NCBI GenBank assembly: GCA_963922205.1
Contig: CAWUHX010000005.1
Span: 1,178,001-1,242,000 of the forward strand
Direction of reading: 5' to 3'
DNA: 64,000 nucleotides
From: Romanomermis culicivorax
Lineage: Eukaryota; Nematoda; Enoplea; Mermithida; Mermithidae
Below are positions 36,920-48,192 of the stretch, piece after piece. The notes beneath the pieces were generated by a model. It had not been told where the DNA came from and ran no database searches. It was given only the letters and a program-made list of their open reading frames with translations. Numbering within the stretch: position 1 is the first letter of the stretch; each line of letters begins with the position of its first letter. The translations under genes and the position numbers were made by a program.

Positions 36920-38090
36920 AATAGGCTATCCCTTCCTTGCCATTTCGATGGGTCCTTGATATCCTGATGATCTTTAGCAAGACCAACTCCCCAGTTTTTA
37001 TCATATGGGCTAGCCTCAACTAAAATGGTGGACTCGTTTTGAATAGTTCCTCACAGAGGTCTTTGTTCTATTCATACTTCAGGGTGTTAGCCTGAATAAG
37101 TTTTTGTATGCAAGTTTGGGCCATGTGCCAAGTTTCTACTCATCCCAGGAAACTTTTCCCCCAATCCATTTAGCCTGTTTTGCTTCTTTAGCCTGCATAA
37201 TTTCTTTGGCTCTAGCTAAATCTCCTGCCTAGACTGCCTCTTTGAAAAATAGAAACTCTCCTATGCATTTGTACTCAGTGCCTTTTTCATCTTTAGATTT
37301 ACATGGATAGTGATTCAATTGAAAATCTGATTTCATGTAAAACCACATAATTTTGACTGAAGAATTGGTCATTGGAGGTGGTGCCACTGTAGTAGAAGAT
37401 GCTGGGGCCGCCATGGGTTTTGGTTCAGTGACTGCTGCTGTGTAGCTACTTTTGGGAGAAGCAACCAGTGCAATGTTACATTCTTTGGCCATATGTCCAA
37501 AAATCATACATTTTCTGCATGCCTATTGCCTGATACGAACTTTAACAGGGTTCTTCATAGACTTTCCTTGGAACCATTTATAGCCACTAAATTGGTATTT
37601 GGTTGGAACTTCTACCTGGACAGATCATTCTCCAGTACTTATTCCCAGATCTTTGGGGATAGTCCTTCAAAAAGCAGATGTTATGCGCTACTTTGGAATG
37701 AGGCTTGTTTGGAATACAAAAGGCTACTTTGGAATGGTCTACAAAAATCGGCATATTTGGGAAATGAAAAACTCGCAGACGGTCTTGGTGTTGAGTTGGT
37801 GCCACCAATTCGACTTGGTACAAAAATAATTTGATTTTGTCCTTGTAGCTCGATCACACTGATCTTTTATGTAAAAGAAGAATTTGAAATTACTTCTAAT
37901 GTGAATGATAGGTTGCAGTGGAATTCCAACCGGATGAATTCTTGGATAGTTTCAAGAGTGGATCTATTTTGTAGAAATTTGTAGTCCTTGAAATTAATGT
38001 AAGCAGTAATCTCGTTCATTTTTTGTTGTTCTTGATCTTTCAATGTTTCATTATCATTCATAGGCATGATCAACCTCCAGATCTAAAGAT
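36920..38090 (-). pseudogene. LINE ORF1 relic: CCHC zinc knuckle plus NADAR domain (copy 2)
   Basis: Minus-strand pieces encode a LINE ORF1-like protein. The N-terminal frame is 38073-37867 (MNEITAYINFKDYKFLQNRS). A segment with YKWFQGKSMKNPVKVRI leads into a CCHC knuckle, C-RK-C-MIFG-H-MAKE-C (about 37485-37525). A Pro/Ala/Ser linker follows. Then comes a NADAR domain with YKCIGEFLFFKEAV, RAKEIMQAKEAKQAKWIGGK, WDE, KYEQNKDL, and the signature VEASPYDKNWGVGLAKD with WQGR (about 37030-36930). Several frame changes and stops break it. No ORF2 follows; R1 copy 3 ends shortly beyond. It is diverged from the copy at 43345-44770, so the two are separate insertions of related elements. Confidence 0.8.
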
Positions 38091-38099
38091 GTCGAGTTT

Positions 38100-39100
38100 G
38101 AATTCCTTTCTAGATGTCTTCTTTGTATGGGTTGGACGAATTTTTCGGTATTTTCATCATCAGCAACAATTCCGGGCTAAGTACGAGTGTCAGGTCGCCT
38201 GGGCTTATCACTCAGGTCATGTCACCAGCTGTCCTGGGACCTGTTGCCAATTAAATCATATCACAGTGCCCTTCTGTCCTCCATGGGTTCGATATTCCTC
38301 ATAAGAAATACTGTCTGCTCAAAAACACTCTGGACAAAGTGGCAGCTTTCCCAATATTTTTCTTTCGAGTTCAAAGAAGAAATGTAGCCGGCAAATACTA
38401 CCAAACCACGGTCAAAAAGTGTTAGGTTCTGATCTAAAAGGATATCATAGGGTTAAAACCTTTGGGGTATTTTTTTCTTTTTTTTGGGTGGTGGTAGTTA
38501 TATTTTGTGTGTGCGTTGTGGTAGTTATATTTGGTGTCAACAACAACAATAGAAACAGTGCAAAAAATCTACATATTTACAATGGAAGCCGAGTAATTTG
38601 CCTTATTGTTAATTCTGTATTTCCTTAGTCTTCTACTTGCCTTTATAATTAGGACGAAAAAGTGTTCTCTGATGAAATCATCCTAACCCTAGTTCTCTAC
38701 TCGAGGCAAATCCCGACACAGAATGCCTCCAGAACAAGGGACAAGGCCGGAATGCCTAACTTTTGACTTCTCTCAAATGCTTTGCTGTTGCTGCTTTGGC
38801 CCAGTCTAAAACTGGATAAGAACTTTACTGCTTTACCTGCTTTGTAGCCTCCATATTCTCAAAAATTCATTGTTTTCCTGCCCTGATTCTGGATAACACA
38901 TGGGCCAAATGATGGATGGTGATAACATTTAATAATAATATTACCCCAGATAGGCTTTTTGATTTTAGCTATCTATTATCCATATTCATTTCATCTGAGA
39001 AATGAGATCTCAGATACCGGAATTGTGGTTGAAGTTCAGAATCAAGATGTAACATGTACTTTGTTTTAGTTTCTATCCTTTTCTCTGTTTCCTGGGGTTT
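38100..39100. other. no gene recognised
   Basis: Sequence between the two LINE relics; it may include the 3' UTR of the 39.4-45.1 kb LINE. A TG/GT-rich stretch lies at about 38490-38545. Nothing else seen. Confidence 0.4.
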
Positions 39101-39109
39101 GTCACGAAG

Positions 39110-39181
39110 GACAGAGAATCTGGATGACCCATAGCATAATATCAATAAATATTGTGCTATGGGTCGTCCAAATTCTCTGTC
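39110..39181. repeat. 33-bp inverted repeat with 6-nt loop
   Basis: Left arm GACAGAGAATCTGGATGACC... (39110-39142) pairs with 39149-39181 at 30 of 33 positions, and the other three can be G-U pairs in RNA. The loop is CAATAA. It lies just beyond the 3' end of the LINE ORF2. Confidence 0.9.
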
Positions 39182-39359
39182 ATCAAACATCCAAACCTGT
39201 CCACTCTGAATGTTTTGTGTTTTGAGCTTGCTTTCTCTACTAGGAGGCTGAACCTCCTAGTGCCGATTGAGTTTGAAGAATCAATAAATCACCAAGATTG
39301 GGTTTCAAAGGTCAATCTGTCTTTATACCTTGATATCTCAGCTAACCTATGTTTAATAA

Positions 39360-42300
39360 AATAGGACTCAAATACTTTTTTCAAACAAGTTTTTTCTAGG
39401 TGGAATATTATATTCCTGGCCATTTTCTTGAAATATGTCCAAATGCAGTGAAGTTTATTACTTCTCTCATATTTACCTCCAGTATGCCATATACTTTTCT
39501 GTCCTATTTATATCATGAAATTCAGTAACACTATTTTTGTTTTCAGACTGGATTCCAAAGGTTTTATTTACTTTTCCTACATTGTTCAGATTTTTATTCA
39601 TCTTTTTAAGTGTAGAGTTTAGTTTCTCCCAGAAAGTTTGTACTCTGGGACAATCTATGAAGACATGTAGTAGAGTTTCTCTTTTGTTTTCATTCCTATC
39701 ATAACAATATTTCTGTTCTCATTTAAATTCTTTTTGAAATGGTTCGTTCATGAAGTAGTTTGTAGAAATCTATATATTAATGCAAAATGTGTGTTTCTAA
39801 TTGATCCAGGAACAAATTCAGTCTAGTTTAGCTTCAATAAAGATAAAACTTCTTGCTTTGTTATTCCTAATATGTTATGCCAGTAATTCATTGGATATTT
39901 TGTCTTATGCATATTTCTCCTCAGAATATCATATAACATATTTGTACTTATTTGATCCCATGTTATTATCCTCTGATCTACCTCAATTTCCTGCTCCATT
40001 TCTTAAAAATTTCCTTTTTTTGAAGCTATTCTTATTACTTTATATATATAAGGAATGTTACTGTTTAGTAGCTGATTATAGCGCTTAGAATTAGCTATTT
40101 CTACATAATGCCAAAAAATGTCTGATCCTGGAACATTTTTTCTTTTGAATTTAACTTTCAGCATATAGATCGGAGCCATTTGCTTCAGTTTTATGTTAGA
40201 TTTATTCCTCCTTACTCAATGTTTGTCTGTAGAGTATCTGTTTTAAGTGGTACTCTTCCAGTTCTAGGATACCATATGTATTTTACACATGCATTTTCCA
40301 GTTCCTTAACTGTGTTGCTTTCTACTTCAGTAAAGCTACTCACATACCATAATTTTGAAAAATTGTATGTGTCTATTATCCTTGCTCTTCCAAGATATGA
40401 GACATCATAACTCACTAGTCTTGCTTTTAGAATTTCTGCATCTGCCCTAATTTTGTCATAATTTGACGTGTCAGTACCAAATCTGCTAAAGATAATGTCA
40501 TATACTTCTAACTTTGTAACTAAATATTTCTGATATCTCAATGGAACATATCATTTATATATTCCACCAAAAATTAGAATTTTAGTTTTTTCACCTATCA
40601 GAGTTGCTCCACTTGCACTTTTAAACATTTTATAAATTTCTGTTATCCTGTGAATTGGTTCGAAGTTTGAAATCAAAAAGTTTGTATCATCTGCTTAATT
40701 GGAAACCTTATATTCTTGGTTTTAGATTTGGATTCCTATCACACTGCTCAAGTTTCTAATCTAATTTGTAATTATTTCTGCTCCATTAACATACAGTAGT
40801 GCAGATAATGGGCATCCTTGCCTGATACCTCGTGTTATTTTAAATGGGGTTGATATATTGACATTCACCTGAACTGAGGTTCTTGCATGTAATTTCTTAT
40901 AAATGATTCGTATCCATTTTATGAATTTAGGACTAAAATTAATATATTCTAAGGCTTTAAAAAGATAATCTCACTCTATGATATTGAAGGCACTCATGTG
41001 ATGTGATGTGATCTGTGATCCACAGACGATATAATGCCATTCTCTTCATGCTCATTTGCATAGTGAATTACGTTATACAGAGTCATTATTGCACCATGTA
41101 TATCCCTATTTTTGACTGCACATTTTTGATCTGTATGAATGATTTTTGGCATCACTTTCATTAGCCGATTAACTAAACCCTTTGCTAATATTTTATAATC
41201 AACATCCAGCATAGTTAATGGTCCTCAGTTTTTTAGATTTTCTTTCTCCCCTTCTTCTTTACAGAGTTGGGAAATTATTCCATAATACATAGAGTATCCC
41301 ATTTTTTCATTAGTATATATTACCTTGTATAATTTCCTCAAGTATGGAAGTAGAATACTTTCATATTTTTTGTAAAATTCAATAGGTATTCCATCACTGC
41401 CTGGCAGTGTTTTTTTGTACTCGGTCCATTTGTACTGGTACAAACGACCTCTCAAAAACTGTTTGTACTCCAAAATTTGCGAAAAATTGCTGAAAAAAGG
41501 ATTCTTTGTTATAAAATGCAACAAACATGCTGTGAAATATGAATGTGTAGGCTATTTTGAGGAGACACATAAGAAGGCTACAAATTTGGACACATAAAAC
41601 ACTTGACCATGAGGCCCATAACATGCATTAGTGAAATACTCGACAAAAAGCTTTTATCATCCCACAGCTGCTAGTTTGTTGTTTTCCATGTGGATGCATA
41701 AAAAACAAGTCCTACAAAGTTCATTGATACTGAATACTAACAGCCTTGAGTAACAAAAATTTTTTTTGTCCAAAAGTTTCCGTTTGTACTGGTAAAAACC
41801 ATGCCCAAATTTTCGTTTGTACTCTGGACCATGTTTGTAAAGTAAAAAAAAACACTGCTCCCCCTGTCTTATTATTTTTAAAACTTTTTATTGCTTCACT
41901 TATTTCTTTTTCAGTGATGCATTCCTCAAGCATGTTGTTATCCTCTTGGTTTAGGGTTTTATTAGGTTGTTCAAGTAAGAACTCTTGTAGAACTTCTCCA
42001 TCTATCCCATTTGCAATGAATTTTACACTGTATTGATTTCTTACCTCATTCAAAATTTCATCACAATCTTCCACAATGCATCCATCAGTTTTCAGAATTT
42101 GTACAGTATTCTTTTCTCAAGTGACTTTTTTTGAATCCTTGTTGCTGTTGATAATGTATATCTCTCAGTTAGCAACTCTCTGAAATGTGTTGTCTTAAGT
42201 TTTCTACGTATATTTTCTTGTTCAAGTTTCCTCTTTCTTTTATCTAATGATTTAAGCTTCTCATTTATTTCTTTGCTGTTTGGAAATGAAAATAGTAGAG

Positions 42301-43282
42301 TTTTAGTCTTTTTCATCTCATCATCGAGGATATCCCTTTTGGATTTATTAAAATTAGTTTTCTTTTTCTGAAGGTTGATATAGAAGCTCTTGATTTTTTG
42401 CTTTGTCTCCTCCCATTGAAGGATTATATCATGTTTTTTGTTCCCTGTCTATTCGATTAATTTATGTATAATAAGGTCATCATCTTCAAAAAACTCATTC
42501 AAGTTCAGTTTCCAGTAGGATCTGCCTAGTTTGACCTTCAAAAATTCTAGCTTTAGTCTGATACTATAAACATGATGATTACTTATCTTCCAATCAACAT
42601 AGCGGCTTTGTGTCAAATTATCACACAAATTGTCAGAAAGGTAGATTTGGTCAAATCTAGATTGTGTTTTATGACTTCTACTAAAATAGGAAAAACCTGA
42701 GCCATCTGGCTTTAGTCTCCTGTAACTATCCGTGACTTTTAGTCTATGCTTGATATTATCAAAATTTTCTTTTCAAGTTCCTCTTCTTCTTTGGGGGCTG
42801 TTTCTGTCTTTAGTTTTGTCTTCTACAATATTAAAATCTCCCATTATTATGCATTCATCATAATATCTAGTACTTGACACTATTTTTTCGAAAACATTAT
42901 CAATAAAATCCACAGGCTTTTGATCACTACTTCGAATGTATAGACACAATATGTAGAAAATTTTTTCTTAACATTGTGCTAGGCATCCTAGTGCTCGCCC
43001 TTTTATTTCAAAGAGCTTTCTTTTAAATTGGATTCGAGTTTTTCTATTGATGCAAATTATAATTGCAGAGAAGTGTTCATCTCCTAGTGATCCAAATGTT
43101 CGAAAATGCTTGGAGAATACTTGATGGAAATATTGACTCTGTTTATTTGTATTGAAATGTGTTTCCTGTAAGGCTAATATTTCAAAGTGCTTTGTCTTCT
43201 GAAATAATATACTTGTTTTTATGACATTATCTTTCAGTTTTTGCACATTAAGAGTGCATATATCCAATGAATTACTGGTCAT
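39360..43282 (-). pseudogene. LINE ORF2: AP-type endonuclease and reverse transcriptase, decayed
   Basis: Starts MTSNSLDICTLNVQKLKDN. Endonuclease landmarks are LALQETHF (about 43160), IIMGDFNIVEDKT (about 42850), SRFDQIYLSDNL (about 42650) and ISNHHVYSIRLKL (about 42575, Asp of the usual SDH replaced by Asn). The reverse transcriptase follows: ISEAIKSFKNNKTGG (about 41890) and PGSDGIPIEFYKK (about 41390) separated by an insertion; DYKILAKGLVNRL (about 41190); GIRQGCPLSALLY (about 40820). The catalytic YADD box is destroyed by a stop in place of Tyr (40695-40697). Later come SYLGRARIIDTYNFSKLWY (about 40370) and a C-terminal ETLLHVFIDCPRVQTFWEKL (about 39660). Further stops and frame changes occur. 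These landmarks in this order fit L1/Tx1-type elements. Confidence 0.85.
41405..41857. mobile_element. 453-bp non-autonomous hAT-like insertion in the LINE
   Basis: Ends are CAGTGTTTTTTTGTACT and, inverted, CAGTGTTTTTTTTTACT. Subterminal TTTGTACTC/GG motifs occur in opposite orientations near both ends. It sits exactly between the codons for KNNKT and PGSDG of the LINE reverse transcriptase, so removing it restores continuity. The flanking 8 bp (CTGCCTGG and CTCCCCCT) match only in part, so the target duplication is decayed. CAGTG ends and size fit a hAT-derived MITE; no transposase is encoded. Confidence 0.72.
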
Positions 43283-43344
43283 GCATTGATTGATAACTCA
43301 TACTCTTAAAAATGGTGCTCACACCCTTATTCTCCAGAATTCAT

Positions 43345-44770
43345 TTAAACTGACTTTTTATGCCCTCTCTTTGGTGATTTACTTTCATGGGGCCTCTTCA
43401 AACTCGGTCTGTGACTAGTAGGCTTGATGAACTCAGGCCCCTTTCCGAGCACCTCCATCATCTACCTCTTTGGTTTCATCAAAAGCTCACCAAAAACATT
43501 ATTCCTGGATGGGCATCCGGATCTTCTGGGGCTAAACCACAGCCCCAATAATTATCATAGGCATTGGCCTCAACCAGCAAAGAAGGGGACATCCCAAAAA
43601 ACTTCGCCCTTAACTCTGGGTTTTGCTCGTACTTGTGTGCCTTGGCTTCAAATAGAGTTTTGTGGGGCCAATGGTGCCACGGTCCAAGTCTTGCAGTGTC
43701 CCATGCAACTTTGTCGCCCGATCTTTTTGCTATTGCCACATTTTTTGCATTCAAAATCTGATCTGCTTTTTCATCCTGGCCAGCCATCTTTGCTTTGTAA
43801 TAGAATGAGTAATGTTCTGTCAATTGGAATGTTATCATATTAATGGTAAAAGGAGCCATATAATGGTTTGATAAATAATTTTTACAAGTAATAAAGGGGA
43901 TTATTTTTGTTTTGGTGACTGTTTCACCTGATGTGGCCGTATTATCTGTTTCCAATGGAATCACTGCCATTGCAATGTTTTGATTACCCTGGTCAGGCTC
44001 TTTTGGGGCTGGTGCCTGACTACCAGGTTTGTACTCGGCCCCATATGAGCTACCAGTTTTGTTCCTGGATTCGCTTTCAGGGCCGCGGCATACGACCCTT
44101 TCAAAGGTTTGGTCACCACTCTGATTCAATTCTGAGCAACATGGCCAGATTCCATACATTTCTGACACCAGTTGGTCATATTGTAATGCTAAATTTCGGC
44201 TTTAACCACATTCTGCATACCCTTTGTTTGGAACCAGGCAAAACCTAGAAATATGAATTTGTGGTGAACTTCAACCACTACGGAGCAAACTCGAGTTTTT
44301 ATTCCTGTATCTTCCACCTCAAGCCATTTGGAGTCAGAGATAAATTTAATATTTATGGACTCGTCTGGTACCTTTATAGGAATGTTACTAATATGTTAAG
44401 TTCTTACCCGAGTGTTCGATCTTTGCCTCGGCAATTCCAACATCATTTGAGTGTTAAAAATTATAATAGGTAATTCCACAGCCTTGTCCCGTTGTTCTGG
44501 GCAGCTAAAAGTAAATTGAAAACAATCAAATTTAGAAATAACAAATCTGGACATGTGATATTAGTGTTGTCGTTCCAGATTGATAAAATGAGGTCCAGTC
44601 CGGATTAGCCTTGAGAGACAGCATTGTTCTTCTTCCTCAAAAAAGCTGATCAGTACAATAGCTTTGCCGCTTCTGTTTGGTCTAACATGACCTCCTCATC
44701 ATCTGTTTAGCCATCTTCACTATTGTCTCCATCTTCTGACAAATTTTCACTCATTTATCCCATTGGGCAG
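43345..44770 (-). pseudogene. LINE ORF1: CCHC zinc knuckle plus NADAR domain (copy 1)
   Basis: An acidic segment (NLSEDGDNSEDG, about 44740) opens the frame. A part with FAWFQTKGMQNVVKAEI leads to a zinc knuckle C-QK-C-MESG-H-VAQN, in which the last Cys codon is a stop (TGA, about 44125). After a frame change, 43479-43930 encodes a NADAR domain: IIPFITCKNYLSNHYMAPF, the F-x-x-x-E-H-Y segment FQLTEHYSFYYKAKMAG, KYEQNPELRAKFF, and LVEANAYDNYWGCGL. A further frame change leads to the C-terminal NADAR signature NNVFGELLMK (about 43470) and a basic tail (PSLKRPHESKSPKRGH) ending at 43345. NADAR proteins are known to act on ADP-ribose-linked substrates, including removal of ADP-ribose from guanine bases. 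The domain is complete but broken by two frameshifts, and lies about 60 bp upstream of ORF2. Confidence 0.85.
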
Positions 44771-45360
44771 TCCAGTGGATGTTTTCCATTTCTTTGGCTC
44801 AGGTGGTGGATAATCAGCAGATTTCCTTTTTTGCAGCCATAGAGGCCTTTGCAACAGCTTCAGTAAGCTCAGGTCAAAATACCAACTCGTTAAGATATGC
44901 TGCCAGTGGTGGTAGAGTCATTACCACAGTGAAGACCAGGTTCGAATTTTCAGTCTCTGCGGTAGAAATAACAGCACCAGTGGTTTTTTTCAACAGCGCC
45001 TTTAAGGGTGTCTCATTATGGGCTACGAACCCAGACATAAGAGGGGCCATGTCTCCTGGGAAATTGACCAGCTCTCCATCCACGAAAGGTAGGGTAGAGC
45101 AAACTTGGTGACGTTCAGCTGCAATCAAAGCAAAAACTGATCTTTGTAGAACTCTGATAATAATAGCGAGGTGGACCCAAGCTTTATAATATTTTAGAGT
45201 AAAAACCGATAAGTTTCAGGATTTTCAAACTTGTCACCAAAACATGAAACATCATCCATATGGGAGAACCATGAAAATCAAAAACACTGTCAAAAATGGG
45301 GGCACTTCAAATTTCAAAAGTGACACTTCCTTGACTTGCTGTAGTTTGTAAACCCGAATT

Positions 45361-45935
45361 TGTAACACAAGGATTTTAACCCTGTTCAATAGAGCTTAAA
45401 AAACTGCACATGCTTAAAAAAAGAGATAAATGTTCAAGAGAGAACCAGAATTTAAAACATGGTTTCTGGCATTGGTCACAAGCCTACTGTAGAAACAAAC
45501 AGCACAAACTTCAGTGCTTAATAACTAAAAAACTAAGAGTCCGTCAACTATGAGCTTTACATTGCTGGATAGGGCATTGAAACCTGCACTAGTGGTAAAA
45601 ATTGGAGTCAAACTCGCTCAAATTGATTAGTTAAAACAGCGTTTCTTGTACTAATGTAACTTGAGTGCAAAGTATAAACATGAAAAAGACATCGTACACT
45701 TTGCTCTCTAATAATTTTTCAACTAATAATTGTAGAACAAATTTGTTGATGCTGCCCAATAGAGTTAGAAAAACTGCACATGTTTGAAAAAAAGAGAACT
45801 GGAATCCATTCGACTGACATTTTAAAACATGGTTTCTGGTATTGGTCACTAGCCTACTGTAGAAACACAGAGCGCTCACTTTGGTGCTTAATAACTAAAA
45901 AACTAAAAGTCCTTCGACCATGAGCTTTCGAAGAT
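45361..45935 (+). repeat. tandem duplication, about 370-bp period
   Basis: TTTAAAACATGGTTTCTGGC...GCCTACTGTAGAAACA (about 45452-45497) recurs at about 45821-45866. The same holds for CAATAGAG...AAAACTGCACATG (45389 and 45759) and GTGCTTAATAACTAAAAAACT (about 45513 and 45884). Confidence 0.85.
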
Positions 45936-47338
45936 CAAGTTGAAGACCAGTTCAATATTGTTGTCATAGATTTTAAATGTCGATTATTTGGACAAAACCA
46001 CCCATGGGACTGCCCATGGAAGTTTGTTGCTATTCGACTTTGCTACAATTTTGGCCAACAAATGCCCTGCATTCCAATAGACATGATGATATGGCGCCAT
46101 TATTATCTTTGTTATGATGCAATCTACAAGCAATGGAATGTCATGCCTATAAAAATGGTGCTTTACAAACTCTGGCTTGATGTGGAAATCAACTGCCACC
46201 CATCAATTAAAATGTGTCATTGATCAGTGGCCACTGCCCCCCTACCTGGAGCCTATGTTGACATTCCCACATCAACTGTGAAAAGGTTATGTGGACGCCG
46301 AGAATCAATTTTTTTGTTTTTTCGTTGTTTACATTAGAACTGGTCATAATGGCCGTAGTTTTGCCCCCTGCTTATGTAAAATTTTTTAAACCTGCCTGAG
46401 CCAATTATAATAGTTTGGTTGTGCAACGCCTTACTGTACATCTTTGCTTAACTTTTAGACCTTACAATTTTTTTGTCCAGAGTTCCAATCTTCTTGGATA
46501 GGAGAGTGTGAAAATGCAATTTTTTTAGACAACCAGTTGATCATCTTACTGGAGCAATCCGCCCTTCATGTCACTCTTCTTTTTCCACACTAACTTTGTC
46601 TCGTTTACTTCTAAAAAGAATAATTTTCAAATGTCATGAAGATGGCAACATTGGAGAACAATCTAACTGCCTGCCCTTCGACATCAATGGCCATGGATCG
46701 AACACTAAAAAACAATAAATTTCAAAATGATTATATTTTCTTATGTCATTTTTTCTATTGCTCAATTTTATATAAATAGCATTTTTTTGCAAGATTTTGG
46801 CAGAATAAAGCAAGCAAGATCATGATCTTTCTATTTTAACAGCCATACCCTGACTGCCACTTTTCTGTTGAAACATGGCCCAAGCTCAATTTTCATGCCC
46901 TTTTTAGTTTCCAGTCATTTCATCTTTTGTATTAATTTACCTTCAACACTGCTTGCCTGAAGCTGACTAACTCTTACCTGATTTGGTTTGTCCACTTACT
47001 CACTGTTTACATCAGATACTAATTCCACTTCAATTTTAACGCCCGAAAGTAGATTCAAAGTAAAGAACCCTAATAAAATACACCCTTACGCCTAAGTTCT
47101 GAGACTTAACACCATTTACAGTAAGAAGGACATGCTACAGTAAGCTTTCTGCCCTGTGAATATCAAAAAGTTTGTTTCATCAACTCAACAACGTATTTGC
47201 AGATTTCAGCTAGAATGCAGAACCTGGTCCACAAGCTTAAATGGCAGTAGCATTGAGTATTTTAGATAAATTTATTATAGATGATATGAAAAAAAATTAA
47301 GTTGTCATGTGCAACTACCAAAAGCCTAGGAGAAAATT
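45936..47338. other. no gene recognised
   Basis: No coding or repeat structure recognised. Confidence 0.4.
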
Positions 47339-48192
47339 CCAAGCAAGAAATCCAGAAAAGACCTGAAATTTGATTTTGGATGATCATTTTTTCTGAGATA
47401 TTACAATAGTTACAAGTTTATTTCATTTTAGTGAGGTGAGGCCAATACTAGCAAAATACAGCCACTGACATACACTTACACTATTCCTTGGGCTTAGAGG
47501 CAAAGTTCAGCTCCAGAAGGATGTGAGCAAAGGCACATTGGTGCAGGCTAGGCACCTATCCTGGGAATTTGGTTCTAAATTGCCATTTTCACTTCAGGAA
47601 TTTAATCAGCCATCAAGATTTTAAAGTATAGTTTACAGAATTTAGCCTACATTTTGGAAAAGACAGTCAGGAAAAAATTTTTCTGGATTGGTCTGGTGGG
47701 TTATGGACAACGTTTCTTCTGAATACATTTGCTGAGTGAATTATGTTATTACATCCTGGACCTTTTACTGAAACTATTCTTTGATCTTTATTTGGGATGG
47801 AAATGTCCTCGCTGGACACATAAGCTGAGCCGAATTAACCAACAACAACAAAATCAGAAGCCACATTCGATCTGACTAGGCAACTTGAACTGGATGTGGA
47901 ATATCTGCTCAACGCGAAAAATCATTCTCTGATGAATGCTACTCCATTATCTGAAGGAGAAGTCGTTCATCAAGGACAATCTGAATCAATCGGATCAACT
48001 GACACACTTTTCCCTAAAGTGCACACTCTTAAAGGGTCCTCTCCTAATCTAGAGCAAAGTTTTGCTGCTCACTACTGACAATTGGCATCAATCATGAATG
48101 CATAAGTGGAATAAAAAAGGTGTATTCTTGTTGGTATATAAGCTAGGATTAGGCTATCTGATCCAGAATTGTCGATCTTTTACATCAAATTT
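47339..48192 (+). repeat. 854-bp repeat R3, copy A
   Basis: Identical in length to 59974-60827 and differing at only a handful of positions. It runs from CCAAGCAAGAAATCCAG to TTACATCAAATTT. It holds a 60-codon frame (47896-48078; NAKNHSLMNATPLSEGEVV) that continues upstream in frame through EATFDLTRQLELDVEYLL and ends at a stop shared by both copies. The product is not recognised. No target duplication or terminal inverted repeat was found. Confidence 0.93.

Larger units (their letters stand above)
39360..45130 (-). mobile_element. L1/Tx1-like LINE with NADAR-containing ORF1, decayed
   Basis: A nearly full-length non-LTR retrotransposon on the minus strand, with ORF1 (44770-43345) followed about 60 bp later by ORF2 (43282-39360). 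Order and motifs (apurinic-type endonuclease, reverse transcriptase, C-terminal cysteine motif) fit the L1/Tx1 group. The 5' end is uncertain; a minus-strand frame at 44874-45128 may be part of the 5' region. A small insertion at 41405-41857 splits the reverse transcriptase. No target duplication was identified. Confidence 0.82.

Noticed and set aside
43424..44248. Plus-strand frames over the LINE ORF1
   Set aside because: They are antisense shadows of the NADAR ORF1, which has clear family motifs on the minus strand.
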